A stretch of DNA of 64,000 nt from Deltaproteobacteria bacterium RIFCSPHIGHO2_01_FULL_43_49 (GCA_001798075.1 MGRG01000011.1:1-64000), one strand, 5' to 3'; shown: positions 1 through 8,156, numbered from the stretch's first letter. Notes: a model not told the origin generated them from the sequence alone. Program-made: numbers and translations.

Positions 1-130
1 GAAAAATAACGCCGTCTGCCGCCAAAATTTCTTTTGGCTTGGAGGTTATAACGCATGACTGACCCAACCGCTCCAAGGCGTTTTTTACAGACGCAATATT
101 TCCTGCTTTGTAATCAATAATGGCAATCAT
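1..130 (-). CDS. hisH: Imidazole glycerol phosphate synthase glutaminase subunit, N-terminus only (cut by window edge)
   Basis: The first 43 codons are visible, starting MIAIIDYKAGN and continuing through IASVKNALERLG. This is the usual opening of HisH, the class I glutamine amidotransferase that feeds ammonia to HisF. The start codon at 130 overlaps the hisB stop as ATGA, so translation is probably coupled. The catalytic Cys-His-Glu lies beyond the window. The call rests on this short N-terminus plus its position as the next gene of a his operon. Confidence 0.85.
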   Translation of the reverse strand, partial: MIAIIDYKAGNIASVKNALERLGQSCVITSKPKEILAADGVIF

Positions 131-717
131 AATTTTCCTTTGGTGGATGGTAATAGATCTTGTGCGCGTTTATCGCGACTCACGGCAAATCTTAGTGCTC
201 TCGCAAACGCCTTAAAGACGCTTTCCGCAATGTGGTGTTCATTTCTGCCGTACTTTACATTGATGTGGATATTCGCTTGGAGATTGTCAGCTACTGCTTT
301 GAAAAAATCCTCGAAAAGTTCGGTAGGCATATCTCCGATTTTCTCTCGCTTGAAAGAAACATTCCAAACAAGATAAGACCTGCCACCCAAATCGAGCGCA
401 ACTTGCGCCAAAGCCTCATCCATAGGCAACAAAAATCCATACCGCTCAATGCCCCTTTTATCGCCAAGGGCTTTGCGCAGTGCTTCACCTAAACAAATTC
501 CAACATCCTCAACGGTGTGGTGTTCATCTGTTTTCAGATCGCCTTTCGCTTTCACAGTAAGATCTACTAACGAATGCTTGGAAAATAGTTCAAGCATGTG
601 ATTGAGAAAACCGATGCCGGTTTCCACCTGATATTTACCAGTCCCATCTAGATTTATAGTGACGCTAATATCAGTTTCCGTTGTTTTGCGGTTGATTGTC
701 GCAGTTCTTGTTTTCAT
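127..717 (-). CDS. hisB: Imidazoleglycerol-phosphate dehydratase
   Basis: This 196-residue protein has the full length of the monofunctional dehydratase that converts imidazole glycerol phosphate to imidazole acetol phosphate. The two metal-binding histidine clusters are visible: DEHHTVED at about residues 64-71 and NEHHIAES at about 159-166. The usual C-terminal LLPSTKGKL is also present. In enterobacteria this domain is fused behind a histidinol-phosphatase domain. Here it stands alone, and the phosphatase domain is attached to the upstream HisC instead. The start overlaps the end of that fusion gene by 4 bases, and the stop overlaps the hisH start. Confidence 0.97.
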   Translation of the reverse strand: MKTRTATINRKTTETDISVTINLDGTGKYQVETGIGFLNHMLELFSKHSLVDLTVKAKGDLKTDEHHTVEDVGICLGEALRKALGDKRGIERYGFLLPMDEALAQVALDLGGRSYLVWNVSFKREKIGDMPTELFEDFFKAVADNLQANIHINVKYGRNEHHIAESVFKAFARALRFAVSRDKRAQDLLPSTKGKL

Positions 718-2285
718 ATAGTTTTGGTTAAGAATGACTTAATCGCCTTGTAAAAATTTCCGTTGGTGTCCATTGGGACAAAGCTAACGCCGATGTTTTC
801 CGCAAACTGTTGGTCGCTGTTTCTATCGCCGCAAACGAGAGACACTGTTTTATCAATGTTAGCATTTCGCAAAAAGTCTTCCACCAATCCGGTTTTAGGC
901 TTCCGGCAATTGCATGGTTCATTTGGCAAATGAGGACAAACGAAAACCTCATCAAAAACAATTCCCTTGTCGCAAAAGATTTTCAGCATTTTTTCTTGTG
1001 GCCTCCTAAAATTTTCTTGTGGGAAAGAAGACGTTCCCAAACCGTCTTGATTGGAAATCATAATCAGTGAATAGCCACGACTTTTTAACTCTTGCAGTCC
1101 GTCTATTACGCCATCAAGAATTTTTAATTTTTTTACGCTATCAACTTGGTAAGTATCTTGAGGTTCAAAGATAAGAGTTCCATCACGATCAAGAAAGGCG
1201 TATCTCCGTTTTGAATTTTTGAGCACGTCGTTTTTATAAATTTCAATGAACTTTTTCATTTGTTTTGTCGTGCCAATACTTACACGCAAAGTATTTTCAA
1301 TAGTCTGCTTATTCTGTGGCCGTACCAACGCTCCGTTTTTCTCAAGCAACAGCATTGTTTTTTCTGGATTGTTTGGACGAAATAAAACGAAATTTGAGCG
1401 AGAGATAAAATAGGGTATGCGGTTTTGAGCAAAGAATTTCTCCACTAATGGCTTTGCGCTCTCCATTACATCTTTAACATAGCTCTCCATGTCTTTTTTA
1501 TCTTCAAGCGCCGCACAGGCCGCGTAATACGCGGCCATGTTGACATCATAGGGTCCACGAATTTTCAACATTTCAGAAATATATTCTGCTTTGGCAACGA
1601 CATACCCGATTCTTAAAGAAGCAAGGCCAAATGCTTTTGAAAATGTTCTCGTTACAATGATGTTCGGATATTTGTTGATAAGCGGAATGGCAGTAATTTT
1701 TGAAAATTCAAAATAAGCCTCGTCAATATAAACAATTGCGCCTTTTGCTTGCTTCGCTATTTTTTCTATATCTGCTTCTGACACAGCCGTACCAGTTGGA
1801 TTGTTCGGGTTGCACACGACAACCAATTTAGTTCGCTCATCAATTGTCGCCAACACTTCCTCAAGAGGAAAAGCAAGATCGTCCTTTTTATAAAGCGGGC
1901 TAACAATTTCATTACCGACAATTTGAGCACACTGGTAAAACATTGCAAAACTTGGGCTGGGAATAATAACCTTGTCACCTTTTTCAGTGAATGTTCGGAA
2001 AATAATATCAATTCCTTGATCGGATCCGTTGGTAATCATTATTTGATCGGCCTTTACACCAGCGTAGTCCGCAATTTTTTTCTCCAAATCAAAATACTCT
2101 GGGTACACTTGTAATTTTTGACTCCTTACAAATTTTTCTAACGCGCGGATGACTTTGTTTTGGGGCGGCTTTGTTCTCTCGTTAAAATCCAAAAGCATGC
2201 CGTCATACGCCGACCTGCCGTCAAGCGGCGGTTTATACGGTTTCATCTTTTGAATCCTTTGTAATGCTAAATTTTTCATAAACAT
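714..2285 (-). CDS. hisC: Fusion of histidinol-phosphate aminotransferase (HisC) with HisB-N-type histidinol-phosphatase
   Basis: The 523-residue protein has two enzymes in one chain. Residues 1 to about 350 are a PLP aminotransferase with CNPNNPTG (about 158-165), YIDEAYFEF (about 186-194) and the PLP lysine in TFSKAFGLASLRIGY (K217). Residues about 361-523 are a HAD phosphatase like the N-terminal half of E. coli HisB: DRDGT (nucleophile D366, acid D368), SNQDG (411-415), a zinc site C-P-H...C-N-C (450-460) and GDRNSD (486-491). Both active sites look intact, so it should catalyse two consecutive histidine steps, amination of imidazole acetol phosphate and dephosphorylation of histidinol phosphate. 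The domain pairing differs from the classical HisB fusion. Confidence 0.93.
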   Translation of the reverse strand: MFMKNLALQRIQKMKPYKPPLDGRSAYDGMLLDFNERTKPPQNKVIRALEKFVRSQKLQVYPEYFDLEKKIADYAGVKADQIMITNGSDQGIDIIFRTFTEKGDKVIIPSPSFAMFYQCAQIVGNEIVSPLYKKDDLAFPLEEVLATIDERTKLVVVCNPNNPTGTAVSEADIEKIAKQAKGAIVYIDEAYFEFSKITAIPLINKYPNIIVTRTFSKAFGLASLRIGYVVAKAEYISEMLKIRGPYDVNMAAYYAACAALEDKKDMESYVKDVMESAKPLVEKFFAQNRIPYFISRSNFVLFRPNNPEKTMLLLEKNGALVRPQNKQTIENTLRVSIGTTKQMKKFIEIYKNDVLKNSKRRYAFLDRDGTLIFEPQDTYQVDSVKKLKILDGVIDGLQELKSRGYSLIMISNQDGLGTSSFPQENFRRPQEKMLKIFCDKGIVFDEVFVCPHLPNEPCNCRKPKTGLVEDFLRNANIDKTVSLVCGDRNSDQQFAENIGVSFVPMDTNGNFYKAIKSFLTKTI

Positions 2286-2290
2286 AATTA

Positions 2291-3577
2291 TTACTGATAA
2301 CGTAATTGCATGGCTCTTTTGTGCCCTTCAAGCGATTCTTGGGAAGCCATCGTTGCTACAATCGGCCCTAAATTTTTTGCTCCTTGTTTTGTAATCTTCT
2401 GAAAGGTTAGTTGTTTCTGAAAACTACTCACAGAAACACCACCGTAAACGCGGGCATAGCCATACGTCGGCAAAGAGTGATTAGTGCCGCTGGCATAATC
2501 GCCGGCTGATTCACAAGAGTATGGCCCCAAAAATACAGAACCGGCGTTTGTAATTTCTGAAATATATTTTGCAGCATTTTCAACATTCAAAATAAGGTGT
2601 TCCGGCGCATACCGATTAGAAAAAACAATTGCCTTTTCAATTGAATCAATAATAACAATAAAACTATTGCCAAGTGATTTTCGAGCAATCTCTTTTCGCG
2701 GCAAAGTTTCTAGCTGGCGTTTCACTTCCGCTAAAATTTCATCGGCTTTTTTGTCCGTAGTGGTAACAAGAATCGCCTGCGAATCAATGCCATGCTCTGC
2801 TTGCGACAAAAGATCGCTCGCCACGAAATCAGCTCGCGCCTTTTCATCGGCAATAACGAGCACTTCTGTCGGCCCGGACGGCATATCAATAGCCGCGCCG
2901 TTAGTGTCAATTGAAACAAGCATTTTTGCCGCGGTTACATACTGATTGCCGGGTCCGAAAATCTTGTAAACTTTCGGTACACTCTCTGTTCCAAACGCAA
3001 GAGCTGCAATTGCCTGCGCGCCGCCAATTTTGAAGATTTGCGTAATTCCGCATAATTTTGCGGCAAACAAAATAATATCGGCCACGTTTCCATCTTTTGC
3101 GGGCGGTGTCGCAAGGACAATCTCCTTGCATCCAGCAAGTTTTGCAGGAATACCAAGCATTAAAACCGTTGAAGGTAATGGCGCTGTTCCGCCGGGAATG
3201 TACAACCCGACCTTTTCGATTGGCCTTGCTTCCGTAAAACACGTAATTCCGGGCATTGTTTGTACTTTTTTTAGTTTGACTATTTGCGATTTGTGAAATC
3301 TTTCTATGTTGCGCGCCGCTTTGTTAAAAGCACTTTGTATGTTTTTTGATACGCGTTCGCAAGCGCGTTCAATTTCCGCTTGCCTTACTGCAAAAGAAGA
3401 AAGGCAGACATTATCAAATTTCTCCGTATACTCGCGGATGGCTTTATCTCCGCTCGATTTAACTTCGCGTAAAACATCCTGAACAATAGGCAGAACCGCA
3501 TCAAAACGGATAGCCTTTCTTTCACAAAGGTTTTTCAACGAAGTCTCATCAAGTTGTCTGAAATAATATTTTTTCAT
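2291..3577 (-). CDS. hisD: Histidinol dehydrogenase
   Basis: At 428 residues this has the standard HisD length. It catalyses the last two oxidations from histidinol to histidine with NAD. Family signatures are PSGPTEVLVIAD, the catalytic and zinc-ligand region SQAEHGIDSQA, RYAPEHL, and the C-terminal zinc-ligand histidine region KRAMQLR. The gene lies 5 bases upstream of the hisC fusion, and its start overlaps the hisG stop by 4 bases, so it belongs to the same transcript. Confidence 0.97.
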   Translation of the reverse strand: MKKYYFRQLDETSLKNLCERKAIRFDAVLPIVQDVLREVKSSGDKAIREYTEKFDNVCLSSFAVRQAEIERACERVSKNIQSAFNKAARNIERFHKSQIVKLKKVQTMPGITCFTEARPIEKVGLYIPGGTAPLPSTVLMLGIPAKLAGCKEIVLATPPAKDGNVADIILFAAKLCGITQIFKIGGAQAIAALAFGTESVPKVYKIFGPGNQYVTAAKMLVSIDTNGAAIDMPSGPTEVLVIADEKARADFVASDLLSQAEHGIDSQAILVTTTDKKADEILAEVKRQLETLPRKEIARKSLGNSFIVIIDSIEKAIVFSNRYAPEHLILNVENAAKYISEITNAGSVFLGPYSCESAGDYASGTNHSLPTYGYARVYGGVSVSSFQKQLTFQKITKQGAKNLGPIVATMASQESLEGHKRAMQLRYQ

Positions 3578-4200
3578 ATAGCGGTAGTTATAAACTTTTT
3601 GATAAATTCATCTTTTCGTATACTTTCAAAAGGCGATTCAATGAATACGGCCATGGAGTCAAATAATGTTTCTATCGTTTTTAGAGAGTTTTCTTTGAGC
3701 GTATTGCCTGTTTGTGTAAGATCGCAAATTGCGTCCGCGAGCCCCAGGGCAGGCGCGACTTCAACCGAGCCTCTTATTTCAATGACGGCCGCATTGATTT
3801 TTTGTTTCCGCAAAAATTTACGGAGGCTATTCGGATAAGAAGTTGCAATGCGTTCTCCTTCAAGGTCTTGTATTTTTTGAATAGAAGAATCCAAAGGCAC
3901 AGCAATAACCAAACTGCACTTGCCAAAATTAAGTTTCTCAACTTCTCTGATCTTAAAATCTTTCTCATATAGCACGTTGCCACCGACAATTGCAAAATCG
4001 GCGGCTCCGTTTTGCACATACTGCGGTACATCACTGTGTCGCACATACAAAATTTCAGCATCGGCATTTTTACAAGGAACAACAAGCGTTCTCCCGTTTT
4101 GTTTGGGAAATTGCAGACCCAAAGATTCGAGATATTCAAGACTCGGATTCCTAAGTCGTCCCTCTTTTTGGATTGCGATTCTGATATTATTGCGCTTCAT
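3574..4200 (-). CDS. hisG: ATP phosphoribosyltransferase, short form
   Basis: This is the first enzyme of histidine synthesis, joining ATP and PRPP. It is 208 residues, the short HisG form without the C-terminal histidine-binding regulatory domain of the roughly 300-residue long form. It shows the N-terminal KEGRLRNPSLEYLE and the PRPP-binding SVEVAPALGLADAICDLTQTG region. Short HisG proteins normally work as an octamer with HisZ, a HisRS-like partner lacking tRNA charging. The adjacent, overlapping gene here is HisRS-like but has an anticodon domain, so its role as partner is uncertain. Confidence 0.93.
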   Translation of the reverse strand: MKRNNIRIAIQKEGRLRNPSLEYLESLGLQFPKQNGRTLVVPCKNADAEILYVRHSDVPQYVQNGAADFAIVGGNVLYEKDFKIREVEKLNFGKCSLVIAVPLDSSIQKIQDLEGERIATSYPNSLRKFLRKQKINAAVIEIRGSVEVAPALGLADAICDLTQTGNTLKENSLKTIETLFDSMAVFIESPFESIRKDEFIKKFITTAI

Positions 4201-5476
4201 AGTAGTTGGATAAATAAGAAACTAATTGATTTACCGGTATCGTTTTCTGTTTCCCGTTTTGCAGCCGTTTAATTGTGATTTCTTGCTTTTCCCGTTCTTC
4301 CGGTCCTTGAATAAGAACAAAAGGAATTTGTTTTTTATCGGCAAATTTGAATTGTTTTGATAATTTGTCTGGCTCAAAGTAGATTTCCGTAGCAATGTTC
4401 GCTTCAATGAGTTTGCTATACGTTTGTAAGGCATCTTTTACAGAATTTTCATCAAAGATAGTTACAATAACTTGCGAAGGCGCTTTACCGTTGCCAGTAA
4501 TTTTCAGTTGTTCAAGCAGTAGCATGATTCGCTCAAATCCAAAGGCAACACCAACCCCTGAAAAATCTTTGTCGGAAAATAAACCGCAGAGATTGTCGTA
4601 ACGCCCACCGGCGCAAATGGAGCCAAAATCCGCGTCCTCGCTAATGACTTCAAAAGTGAGGCCGGTATAGTAATCAAGACCTCTCGCTAACGTCGGATCA
4701 ATTTGGATGTTCTTTTCTGGCACACCGAGATCGGTGCAATAGGATAGAAATTCTTTCAATTCGGCAATGTCGTATTTGGAGATTTTTTCGAGCGTGCTTT
4801 TATTTGTGCCTTCTGGCGTTAGTGTTGCAATTATTTTCTCTGCATTATCAATTCCCATTTTTCGCAATTCAGAGATAACAGCTTCTTTGCCGATTTTGGC
4901 AATTTTGTCGATAATCCTGATAACGGCCAAACTATCATTTTGATCTATGCCAAAAGATTGCAATATGGCATTCATCAATCGCCTTGAATTTACTTTGATC
5001 GTGATATTGGGAATGCGTAGCCTCTCAAATACCGAAACAATTATTTTTGCAATTTCTGCCTCGCAGATAAGGCTTTTTGAACCTATGATGTCAATATCGC
5101 ACTGATAAAATTCACGCAGGCGGCCCTTTTGCGGTTTTTCCGCTCTCCAAACGCGTTGAATCTGATAGCGTTTGAAAGGCATAGGCAAATCCTGGTAATT
5201 GGCCGCGACAAACCGCGCGAACGGCACGGTCAAATCATACGGCAACGCAATGAGTCTTCCACCGCGGTCTTTGAATGAATAGGTTAGACGATCTCCTTCC
5301 TCGCCGTATTTACCTAGAATTGTTTCGGCTGGACAAATAATCGGCGTTTCAATTGGAGAATATCCGAACTGTTCAAACGCTTTACGGATAATTTCCATTA
5401 CAGCATTCCGCCGCATCATTTCCTGCGGAAGAAAATCGCGTGTCCCTTTAAGAATTGTTGGTTCAATCTTGTTCAT
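4187..5476 (-). CDS. hisS: Histidyl-tRNA synthetase (possibly also serving HisG)
   Basis: The 429-residue class II synthetase has motif 1 around ETPIICPAE, motif 2 YQIQRVWRAEKPQKGR, the histidine-specific LARGLDYYTGLTFEV, and motif 3 GVGVAFGFERIML. A C-terminal HGTP anticodon-binding domain covers about residues 335-420. That domain argues for a true HisRS rather than HisZ. It is the first structural gene of the his operon and overlaps hisG by 14 bases. HisZ is the usual partner of short HisG, so this protein may have both jobs or a HisZ may lie elsewhere. There is no obvious ribosome binding site before its ATG. Confidence 0.9.
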   Translation of the reverse strand: MNKIEPTILKGTRDFLPQEMMRRNAVMEIIRKAFEQFGYSPIETPIICPAETILGKYGEEGDRLTYSFKDRGGRLIALPYDLTVPFARFVAANYQDLPMPFKRYQIQRVWRAEKPQKGRLREFYQCDIDIIGSKSLICEAEIAKIIVSVFERLRIPNITIKVNSRRLMNAILQSFGIDQNDSLAVIRIIDKIAKIGKEAVISELRKMGIDNAEKIIATLTPEGTNKSTLEKISKYDIAELKEFLSYCTDLGVPEKNIQIDPTLARGLDYYTGLTFEVISEDADFGSICAGGRYDNLCGLFSDKDFSGVGVAFGFERIMLLLEQLKITGNGKAPSQVIVTIFDENSVKDALQTYSKLIEANIATEIYFEPDKLSKQFKFADKKQIPFVLIQGPEEREKQEITIKRLQNGKQKTIPVNQLVSYLSNYYEAQ

Positions 5477-5500
5477 AATAGTTATTGGTAAGTTGATAAA

Positions 5501-5527
5501 TTAAAAAACCCGCTCATCTGAACGGGT
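5501..5527 (-). terminator. Hairpin plus T-run between the regulator gene and hisS
   Basis: On the minus strand a 9-bp stem (ACCCGTTCA against TGAGCGGGT, one G-T pair, 2-base loop) is followed at once by TTTTTT. This is a textbook intrinsic terminator placed after the TrpR-like gene and before hisS. If it works at full efficiency, hisS would need its own promoter. It may instead act as an attenuator or partial terminator, since no second promoter is evident. Confidence 0.7.
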
Positions 5528-5554
5528 GGCCAAAACCTCAAGTGCTTGGTTCTG

Positions 5555-5839
5555 TTATTTCATGCGGTCAAGCACAAGATCATAGCCACCCATCCCATGA
5601 TGGAGCCAATGAGCCACACGGGTAACAGTGGCTGTGCTTGAACCGGTCTTGTCGCTAATTTCTCGGTACGGAATACTGTTTTTTACCATTTTGGCAACCT
5701 GAAGACGCTCTATCATTGCTTCAATTTCAGATAGAGTACACAAATCCCTCAAGAATGCTTTGCATTCTTTGGCTGACTTGAGCGATAAAATCGCTTCAAT
5801 GAGCTCGGTCGCCTGTTTTGTCGTTAGCTGTTTTTCCAT
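5555..5839 (-). CDS. YerC/YecD family TrpR-like regulator, probable histidine repressor
   Basis: The 94-residue protein belongs to the TrpR-like YerC/YecD family. It has helical repeats and a DNA-reading segment at about residues 58-76 (PYREISDKTGSSTATVTRVAHWL), close to the TrpR helix-turn-helix. Members next to his genes in Gram-positive bacteria have been described as histidine-responsive repressors (HisR). Here it is the first gene before hisS-hisG-hisD-hisC-hisB-hisH, with a palindrome over its own promoter. The sequence therefore suggests autoregulation and control of the his operon; the ligand is inferred. Confidence 0.85.
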   Translation of the reverse strand: MEKQLTTKQATELIEAILSLKSAKECKAFLRDLCTLSEIEAMIERLQVAKMVKNSIPYREISDKTGSSTATVTRVAHWLHHGMGGYDLVLDRMK

Positions 5840-5844
5840 AGCAT

Positions 5845-5866
5845 TGTTTTACTGTATTAAAACAGT
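5845..5866 (-). promoter_or_regulatory. Candidate operator of the TrpR-like regulator
   Basis: TGTTTTA and TAAAACA form a perfect 7-bp inverted repeat (5845-5851 and 5858-5864). A nested ACTGT/ACAGT pair (5851-5855, 5862-5866) overlaps it. The site lies just downstream of the -10 box and covers the expected transcription start, a classical repressor position. Confidence 0.65.
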
Positions 5867-5872
5867 AGCACA

Positions 5873-5902
5873 AGTATAGCAAGCGTGTCAACAAATTGTC
5901 AA
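5873..5902 (-). promoter_or_regulatory. Sigma-70 promoter of the regulator/his transcript
   Basis: On the minus strand TTGACA (5897-5902) and TATACT (5873-5878) are separated by 18 bases. This is a near-consensus promoter about 33 bases upstream of the start codon of the TrpR-like gene. Confidence 0.8.
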
Positions 5903-6209
5903 GCCCATCTGTGGATACAGGTTTTAGGGAGTCAGTGTGCGCGCACGGGAGTGCGGGCAAGCACACCTCATTTCCTTCTTTCTGTCCTCAAAAAATAGCC
6001 CCGCCGCCGCCAAAAAACGGCCTCGCCAGCAGTCGGGCAAAAAGGAAGGGGGTCTGGGGGAGGGAATTTTTGCCCGACTGCTTCCCGCCGAAGGCGGGAT
6101 AAGGGTGGGTCTGGTAATTTTCAACCATTTTTGATAAAGTAAGTTCGAGCGGAACGGTATAATTGCACAATTTAAAAGGATTGTCATTGGGGTTCCCGGT
6201 TTCGTCGCA
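5903..6209. repeat. Non-coding spacer with a 16-bp perfect inverted repeat
   Basis: No gene is seen between the his promoter and meaB. The spacer holds a perfect 16-bp inverted repeat (AGCAGTCGGGCAAAAA at 6028-6043 against 6067-6082, 23-base spacer) and a small CCCGCC/GGCGGG hairpin at 6084-6098. GC content is visibly higher than in the his operon. The large stem could terminate transcription or be a palindromic repeat unit. Confidence 0.7.
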
Positions 6210-7175
6210 CTATAATAAACCTGCATTGTCGATTCCGTCCCCAGCCACATTTTGAAAATATTTCAGAACTTTTTCCAAAGCCTCATAAGGGTTCGTTTTT
6301 CCACTGGCCACTTGGTCAACGAGATCTTTCCATTTTTTATTTGAAAGCAATTTTGATTCTACTTGTTGACGAATCGCTTCTCCACATAACTCTAAAAATT
6401 GAGCACAGCGGAATGTTTGTTGGCGCTTTTCATGCTGGGAATCTTTTTGAAGTGCTTTTCGGTGATTGAGAACAGCCCGCCATAGTTCTTGAACCCCAAT
6501 CCCCTGATTAGCCTGTGTCAAGAGGACAGGAATTGTGACAGTTAGTGCCTGGCTCCTACTGTTATCCATGTCCACCATCGCTTGCAGCATTTTTTGAAGA
6601 CCGTCGGCGCCTTGACGGTCTGCTTTGTTGACGACAAAAATATCAGCAATTTCTGTCAAGCCTGCCTTGATTGTTTGAACAGCATCCCCCGACTCGGGGA
6701 CCAAAACAACAACCGTGGTTGTGGCGAGTCCCATGATGTCGAGTTCAGTTTGGCCAACCCCAACAGTTTCAATAATGATCTCGTCAAAACCGTAAGCATC
6801 CAAACAAACGGTGAGATCTCTTGTCGCTCTTGAAAGGCCTCCGTGAGACCCCCTACTCCCCAACGAGCGGATAAAAACCCCTTCATCAGAGGCATGCCGC
6901 TGCATGCGGACTCTATCCCCTAATAACGCCCCACCGGTAAAAGGACTGGAAGGGTCAATGGCAATCACACCAACCGTTTTGCCAGCCCCCCTCAAATGCT
7001 GAATCAAATGATCGACCAAAGTCGATTTTCCTGCCCCGGGAAGGCCAGTAACCCCCAAAATAGGAGCCCCCTTTTTTGCGGCATAACAATCTTTAAGAAT
7101 CTGTAAGCTTTGAGGGCCGGAATTCTCAATTTCACTCAAAGCCTTCGACAGGGCTCTAAAATCATGTAATTTCAT
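6210..7175 (-). CDS. meaB: MeaB/ArgK-type G3E P-loop GTPase (methylmalonyl-CoA mutase chaperone)
   Basis: The protein has the full MeaB length (321 residues from this ATG; a GTG at 7193 would add six). Walker A is GLPGAGKST, followed by the MeaB switch region PSSPFTGGALLGDRVRM and GVGQTELDI, and the NKAD base-specificity motif. MeaB loads and protects adenosylcobalamin in methylmalonyl-CoA mutase or related mutases. No mutase gene is in the window, so the client is unknown. It is transcribed away from the unknown 7263 gene. Confidence 0.92.
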   Translation of the reverse strand: MKLHDFRALSKALSEIENSGPQSLQILKDCYAAKKGAPILGVTGLPGAGKSTLVDHLIQHLRGAGKTVGVIAIDPSSPFTGGALLGDRVRMQRHASDEGVFIRSLGSRGSHGGLSRATRDLTVCLDAYGFDEIIIETVGVGQTELDIMGLATTTVVVLVPESGDAVQTIKAGLTEIADIFVVNKADRQGADGLQKMLQAMVDMDNSRSQALTVTIPVLLTQANQGIGVQELWRAVLNHRKALQKDSQHEKRQQTFRCAQFLELCGEAIRQQVESKLLSNKKWKDLVDQVASGKTNPYEALEKVLKYFQNVAGDGIDNAGLL

Positions 7176-7210
7176 ATACTTATCAAGCCTCACAATTTAA
7201 CTCACTATAA

Positions 7211-7239
7211 GCAACTTCTGCCTATTGGGCAACCGATAA
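7211..7239 (+). promoter_or_regulatory. GCAAC / CCGATAA promoter-like motif, 17-base spacing variant
   Basis: GCAAC at 7211-7215 and CCGATAA at 7233-7239 lie 23 bases before the start of the 7263 gene. The same two elements occur upstream of four other accessory genes in this window with a 15-base gap. Here the gap is 17, so membership is less certain. Confidence 0.45.
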
Positions 7240-7262
7240 CTAAAGTGAGAGGAAAGTAATTT

Positions 7263-7571
7263 ATGATTCTAGGACTTTTGGGAATTGCAATTATTGATGA
7301 TATTCTTATCGGGTTAGCTGTGGCTGCAGTCTATGCTGGAATTTCATGGGGTGTCGATAAGATATTTATGGAGCCTCAGAGAGAAGAGGCCATAAGAAAA
7401 AATGATGAGGCGATGGCGAAACAAGAAAGAAGGGGGCATGTCGCTACCACCAAACAATATAGCTATGCCTTGCAACAATTTAGTAAGGGAATGCTCACTG
7501 AGAAATTAGAATTACTCAATTATGAAAGAGAAAGACGGGCGAAAAGAAGTCATGGAACACCCGTTGCTTAA
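7263..7571 (+). CDS. Small membrane-anchored protein of unknown function
   Basis: The 102-residue protein begins with a hydrophobic helix (about residues 1-30), followed by a charged helical tail rich in Glu, Arg and Lys. A GAGAGGAAAG ribosome binding site precedes the ATG, which supports a real gene. It is followed after 32 bases by a second unknown gene with its own GGAGG, and the pair ends in a strong terminator, so the two form an operon. I do not recognise the family. Topology suggests an inner-membrane protein with a cytoplasmic or periplasmic coiled tail. Confidence 0.65.
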   Translation: MILGLLGIAIIDDILIGLAVAAVYAGISWGVDKIFMEPQREEAIRKNDEAMAKQERRGHVATTKQYSYALQQFSKGMLTEKLELLNYERERRAKRSHGTPVA

Positions 7572-7603
7572 ATGAAGGGGGAAAACTTTATGAGGAGGAT
7601 ACT

Positions 7604-8152
7604 ATGATATCAGGAGGAATTTTTGGAGGAGGTGAGGATAAAGTAGCACCAGCGGCACCAAAGCTTGAAGGTTTGGATTTGGGGACCCCAGAACTGAAAC
7701 TGGGACTTTCGTCCGACATGTTTGATCCCGCCAAACAAATAGACGGACAGGCTTTAGTTAATGGTTTGATGAACTTCAGTTGGGGTAAGCTGATTGGAGG
7801 AGGAATTATTCAACTAGGTCAATCTCTTATTCAGGTCTGGCTGGCCTCACTTCAATTCACTATGGCGACCACTCTTAATGACCGCAGAGCACTGGCTGCT
7901 GAAAATATTTCGGATGACCAAGTAATGATTGCCAAAGACGCCGGTGAAAGAATGGAAAATATTGAAGGAACACGAAGTAAAACGGTGATTGCGCTTGCCG
8001 GTGAACGTGAAGCTGGAGCGACAGAACGTCACGCGTTGACATTGGATAGCAAAGAACGATTGGCTGCTTTGAATCTTGCTTCTGCTGAAAAGGCGTTTGA
8101 ATGGGATACAAGACGCAATTATCCCCACGGCCAGCCATCTTACGTATTATAA
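7604..8152 (+). CDS. Unknown protein, second gene of the two-gene operon
   Basis: The 182-residue product has a Gly-rich start (MISGGIFGGGED) and an amphipathic or hydrophobic segment at about residues 65-90 (LIGGGIIQLGQSLIQVWLAS). A long Ala/Glu-rich helical C-terminal part follows. GGAGGATACT precedes the ATG. The family is not recognised. The shape, a hydrophobic middle and a coiled tail without signal peptide, would fit a translocator, structural or secreted protein, but that is only an impression. Confidence 0.65.
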   Translation: MISGGIFGGGEDKVAPAAPKLEGLDLGTPELKLGLSSDMFDPAKQIDGQALVNGLMNFSWGKLIGGGIIQLGQSLIQVWLASLQFTMATTLNDRRALAAENISDDQVMIAKDAGERMENIEGTRSKTVIALAGEREAGATERHALTLDSKERLAALNLASAEKAFEWDTRRNYPHGQPSYVL

Positions 8153-8156
8153 CGAA

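Noticed and set aside
5477-5554. His leader peptide or T-box before hisS
   Set aside because: No run of His codons and no T-box (TGGNACCGCG) sequence; only the terminator hairpin.
5896-6250. Open frames in the his-meaB spacer
   Set aside because: Low-complexity products from GC-rich palindromes, overlapping one another on both strands without ribosome sites.
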